From the NCBI RefSeq assembly GCF_014109725.1, contig NZ_CP058554.1:248001-312000 (forward strand): a stretch of DNA of 64,000 nucleotides, read 5' to 3'. Shown piece by piece: positions 62,540 to 64,000 of this stretch (position 1 is its first letter; the number at the start of each line of letters is the position of its first letter). A program made the translations under genes and the position numbers. Origin of the DNA: Comamonas piscis. GTDB lineage: Bacteria > Pseudomonadota > Gammaproteobacteria > Burkholderiales > Burkholderiaceae_C. A model generated the notes under the pieces. That model was not told the DNA's origin. It saw only the letters and a list, made by a program, of their open reading frames with translations, and did no database searches.

Positions 62540-64000
62540 GGTGCGTCCGCCTTGTCCAGCAGCGCAGCGGCCTGGCCGGGCGGCTCGGCCGGCGTCCACT
62601 CATCGCCAAACACCTCGGGGTCGCTGAAGGCCTGCAGCTTCTCGAAATGCCACTGCACATCTTCGGCATACAGGCGACTGCTGATGCCCTGGGCCAGGCG
62701 CTCGGCGCCCACGCTGATCGCAGGAATATCGCCGGACACCGTGCCATGCGTCAGCGCAGCCGGATACGAGAACGCATGGATGCGCTCCAGCCCCGGGCAG
62801 GCGCCGGGAATCTTTTGCTGCAGCTCGAAGGCCGGGCCCAGGTCGGGCGAGTCGGAGAGCTCCTGGTCGTCCTCGCCCTCGGGGTGGCGGTAGCGGTCAC
62901 CCCAGTTGCGCACATGGGCGGCAAAGGGGGCAAACTCGCTGCGCGCATTCCAGTCGATGCGAAAGCCGGTGGAGAACACGACAAAGTCCAGGTGGAACAC
63001 GCCCTTGGAGGTGTGCACGCGGATCTCGTCGCCGGTCCATTCCATGCGCTCGATCGCGCAGCCCAGGTTGAAGCGGGCATTGGTATGGCGCGACACGCGC
63101 AAGGTGCTGCCCCGGGGTGGCGGCACCTGCTGCACATTGATGTAGTGGCGGATCTTCCACTTCCAGTCGTCAGGCAGGTGCAGATGGCCATGGGTCAGGC
63201 CCGGGCTGCCGGCGCCCTTGCCCTTGTTGACGCGCGGAATATCGCTGCGGCGGATCAGCAGATCGACGCTCGCAGCGCCGCTCTCCAGCGCGGTGGCGGC
63301 GCTGTCCATGGCCGAAGCACCAGCCCCCACCACGCCGATGCGCTTGCCAGCCAGTTGGGCGTAATCGGTGCTGTCCGAGGAATGCGCCCAGCGGTCGCGC
63401 GGCAGGCTGCGTGCCATCTCGGGCACATAGGCGCCGCCCAGGCCATCGCGGCCGGTGGCCAGCACCACATGGCGCGCCAGCACCTTGCGTGCGCCATCGG
63501 GGGTTTCCAGGTCGAGCTGCACCACACCATCGGCGCCGCGCGGGCGCACGGCCAGTACCTTGTGGCCGTTGTGCACCGGCAGCGCCAGCACCTGGCGGTA
63601 CCAGCGCAGGTAGTCCATCCACTGCAGGCGCGGGATCTTGTCGAGCGCCTCCCAGGCCTCCAGGCCAAACTGCGACTCGAACCAGGCGCGGAAGGTCAGC
63701 GCCGGTTTGCCCAGCGCCGGGCCGGTGAGCTGCTTGGGCGAGCGCAGGGTTTCCATGCGCGCCGTCGTCGCCCAGGGGCCTTCAAAGCCGGCGGGCGACT
63801 GGTCAAAAATCTCGGCAGGGACGCCCATGAAGCGCAGCGCCGCGCAAGCGGCCAGGCCCGACATGCCGCCACCGATGATGGCAACGGGCAGAATCGGCTC
63901 GCCCTCGAGCGCGGTTTCGGGCACCCAGTCCTTGGCGGGCAGGTCCAGCCAGGCCAGGTCCTGGCGCACCCGTGCTTCGAGTGCAGCCAGCCCAGCGGGC
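62536..64000 (-). CDS. FAD/NAD(P)-dependent flavoprotein monooxygenase, 5' end beyond the window
   Basis: The frame stays open to the window edge (ending in AGLAALEARVRQDLAWLD), so the true start is probably outside; a GTG at 63969 is the first possible start inside. About 488 residues are seen. FAD motif IIGGGMSGLAACAAL, NADP motif GVVGAGASAMDSAA, and an ATG-type motif FSTGFRIDWN, like flavin-containing monooxygenases and cyclohexanone-monooxygenase relatives. It is the most upstream gene seen in the dipeptide-importer operon and probably oxidises the imported compound. Confidence 0.85.
   Translation of the reverse strand, partial: PAGLAALEARVRQDLAWLDLPAKDWVPETALEGEPILPVAIIGGGMSGLAACAALRFMGVPAEIFDQSPAGFEGPWATTARMETLRSPKQLTGPALGKPALTFRAWFESQFGLEAWEALDKIPRLQWMDYLRWYRQVLALPVHNGHKVLAVRPRGADGVVQLDLETPDGARKVLARHVVLATGRDGLGGAYVPEMARSLPRDRWAHSSDSTDYAQLAGKRIGVVGAGASAMDSAATALESGAASVDLLIRRSDIPRVNKGKGAGSPGLTHGHLHLPDDWKWKIRHYINVQQVPPPRGSTLRVSRHTNARFNLGCAIERMEWTGDEIRVHTSKGVFHLDFVVFSTGFRIDWNARSEFAPFAAHVRNWGDRYRHPEGEDDQELSDSPDLGPAFELQQKIPGACPGLERIHAFSYPAALTHGTVSGDIPAISVGAERLAQGISSRLYAEDVQWHFEKLQAFSDPEVFGDEWTPAEPPGQAAALLDKADAP

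Overview
The window is GC-rich, densely packed bacterial DNA. Its gene families and arrangements point to a Betaproteobacterium of the Comamonadaceae, probably Comamonas or a close relative. Supporting signs are the divergent alr/lplT pair, a long ProQ/FinO protein with a disordered tail, torF-glnK-amtB behind a sigma-54-type promoter, and many ABC importers for small organic compounds. No rRNA, tRNA, CRISPR array or intact insertion sequence was seen. Gene identities come from reading the proteins; no database search was run.

Layout. 1-8705: the start of a Pls/PosA-like single-module peptide synthetase (cut by the window edge), then a tetR-emrB-emrA-oprM-type efflux operon, all on the minus strand. 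9029-10841: a hipBA-like toxin-antitoxin pair. 10927-16372: housekeeping genes (alr, lplT, a DMT permease, glutathione peroxidase, a 41-residue membrane protein, ProQ/FinO).

16597-28620: the most interesting block. Two divergent five-gene operons encode a haem-oxygenase-like diiron oxidase, aldehyde dehydrogenase, GlcG/HbpS-like protein, ferredoxin reductase and atypical SDR (minus), and two [2Fe-2S] ferredoxins around an unknown 105-residue protein, a TSUP exporter and an ornithine-cyclodeaminase-like enzyme (plus). A GntR regulator, a 76-residue protein, a permease and a gamma-glutamyltransferase-like hydrolase follow. TGTATACA-type palindromes lie in every major upstream region of the block, so it reads as one uncharacterised inducible oxidative catabolic regulon. 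A 123-bp palindromic element separates it from glcF and glcE.

31527-36871: an AT-rich membrane immunity gene overlapping the end of a PAAR-Rhs polymorphic toxin. 36991-45273: an SMP-30 lactonase, an Lrp/AsnC regulator facing a single-chain cysteine desulfurase/persulfide dioxygenase/rhodanese fusion, the nitrogen operon torF-glnK-amtB, and comM.

45437-64000: two convergent catabolic operons, each with an ABC importer, a flavoprotein monooxygenase and AhpD/CMD-type proteins. They meet at a small accessory insertion (about 51.9-54.5 kb). It holds an orphan XRE regulator with a perfect palindrome and a 5'-truncated SF1 helicase, flanked by a duplicated copy of the terminator and 3' end of a CMD gene.
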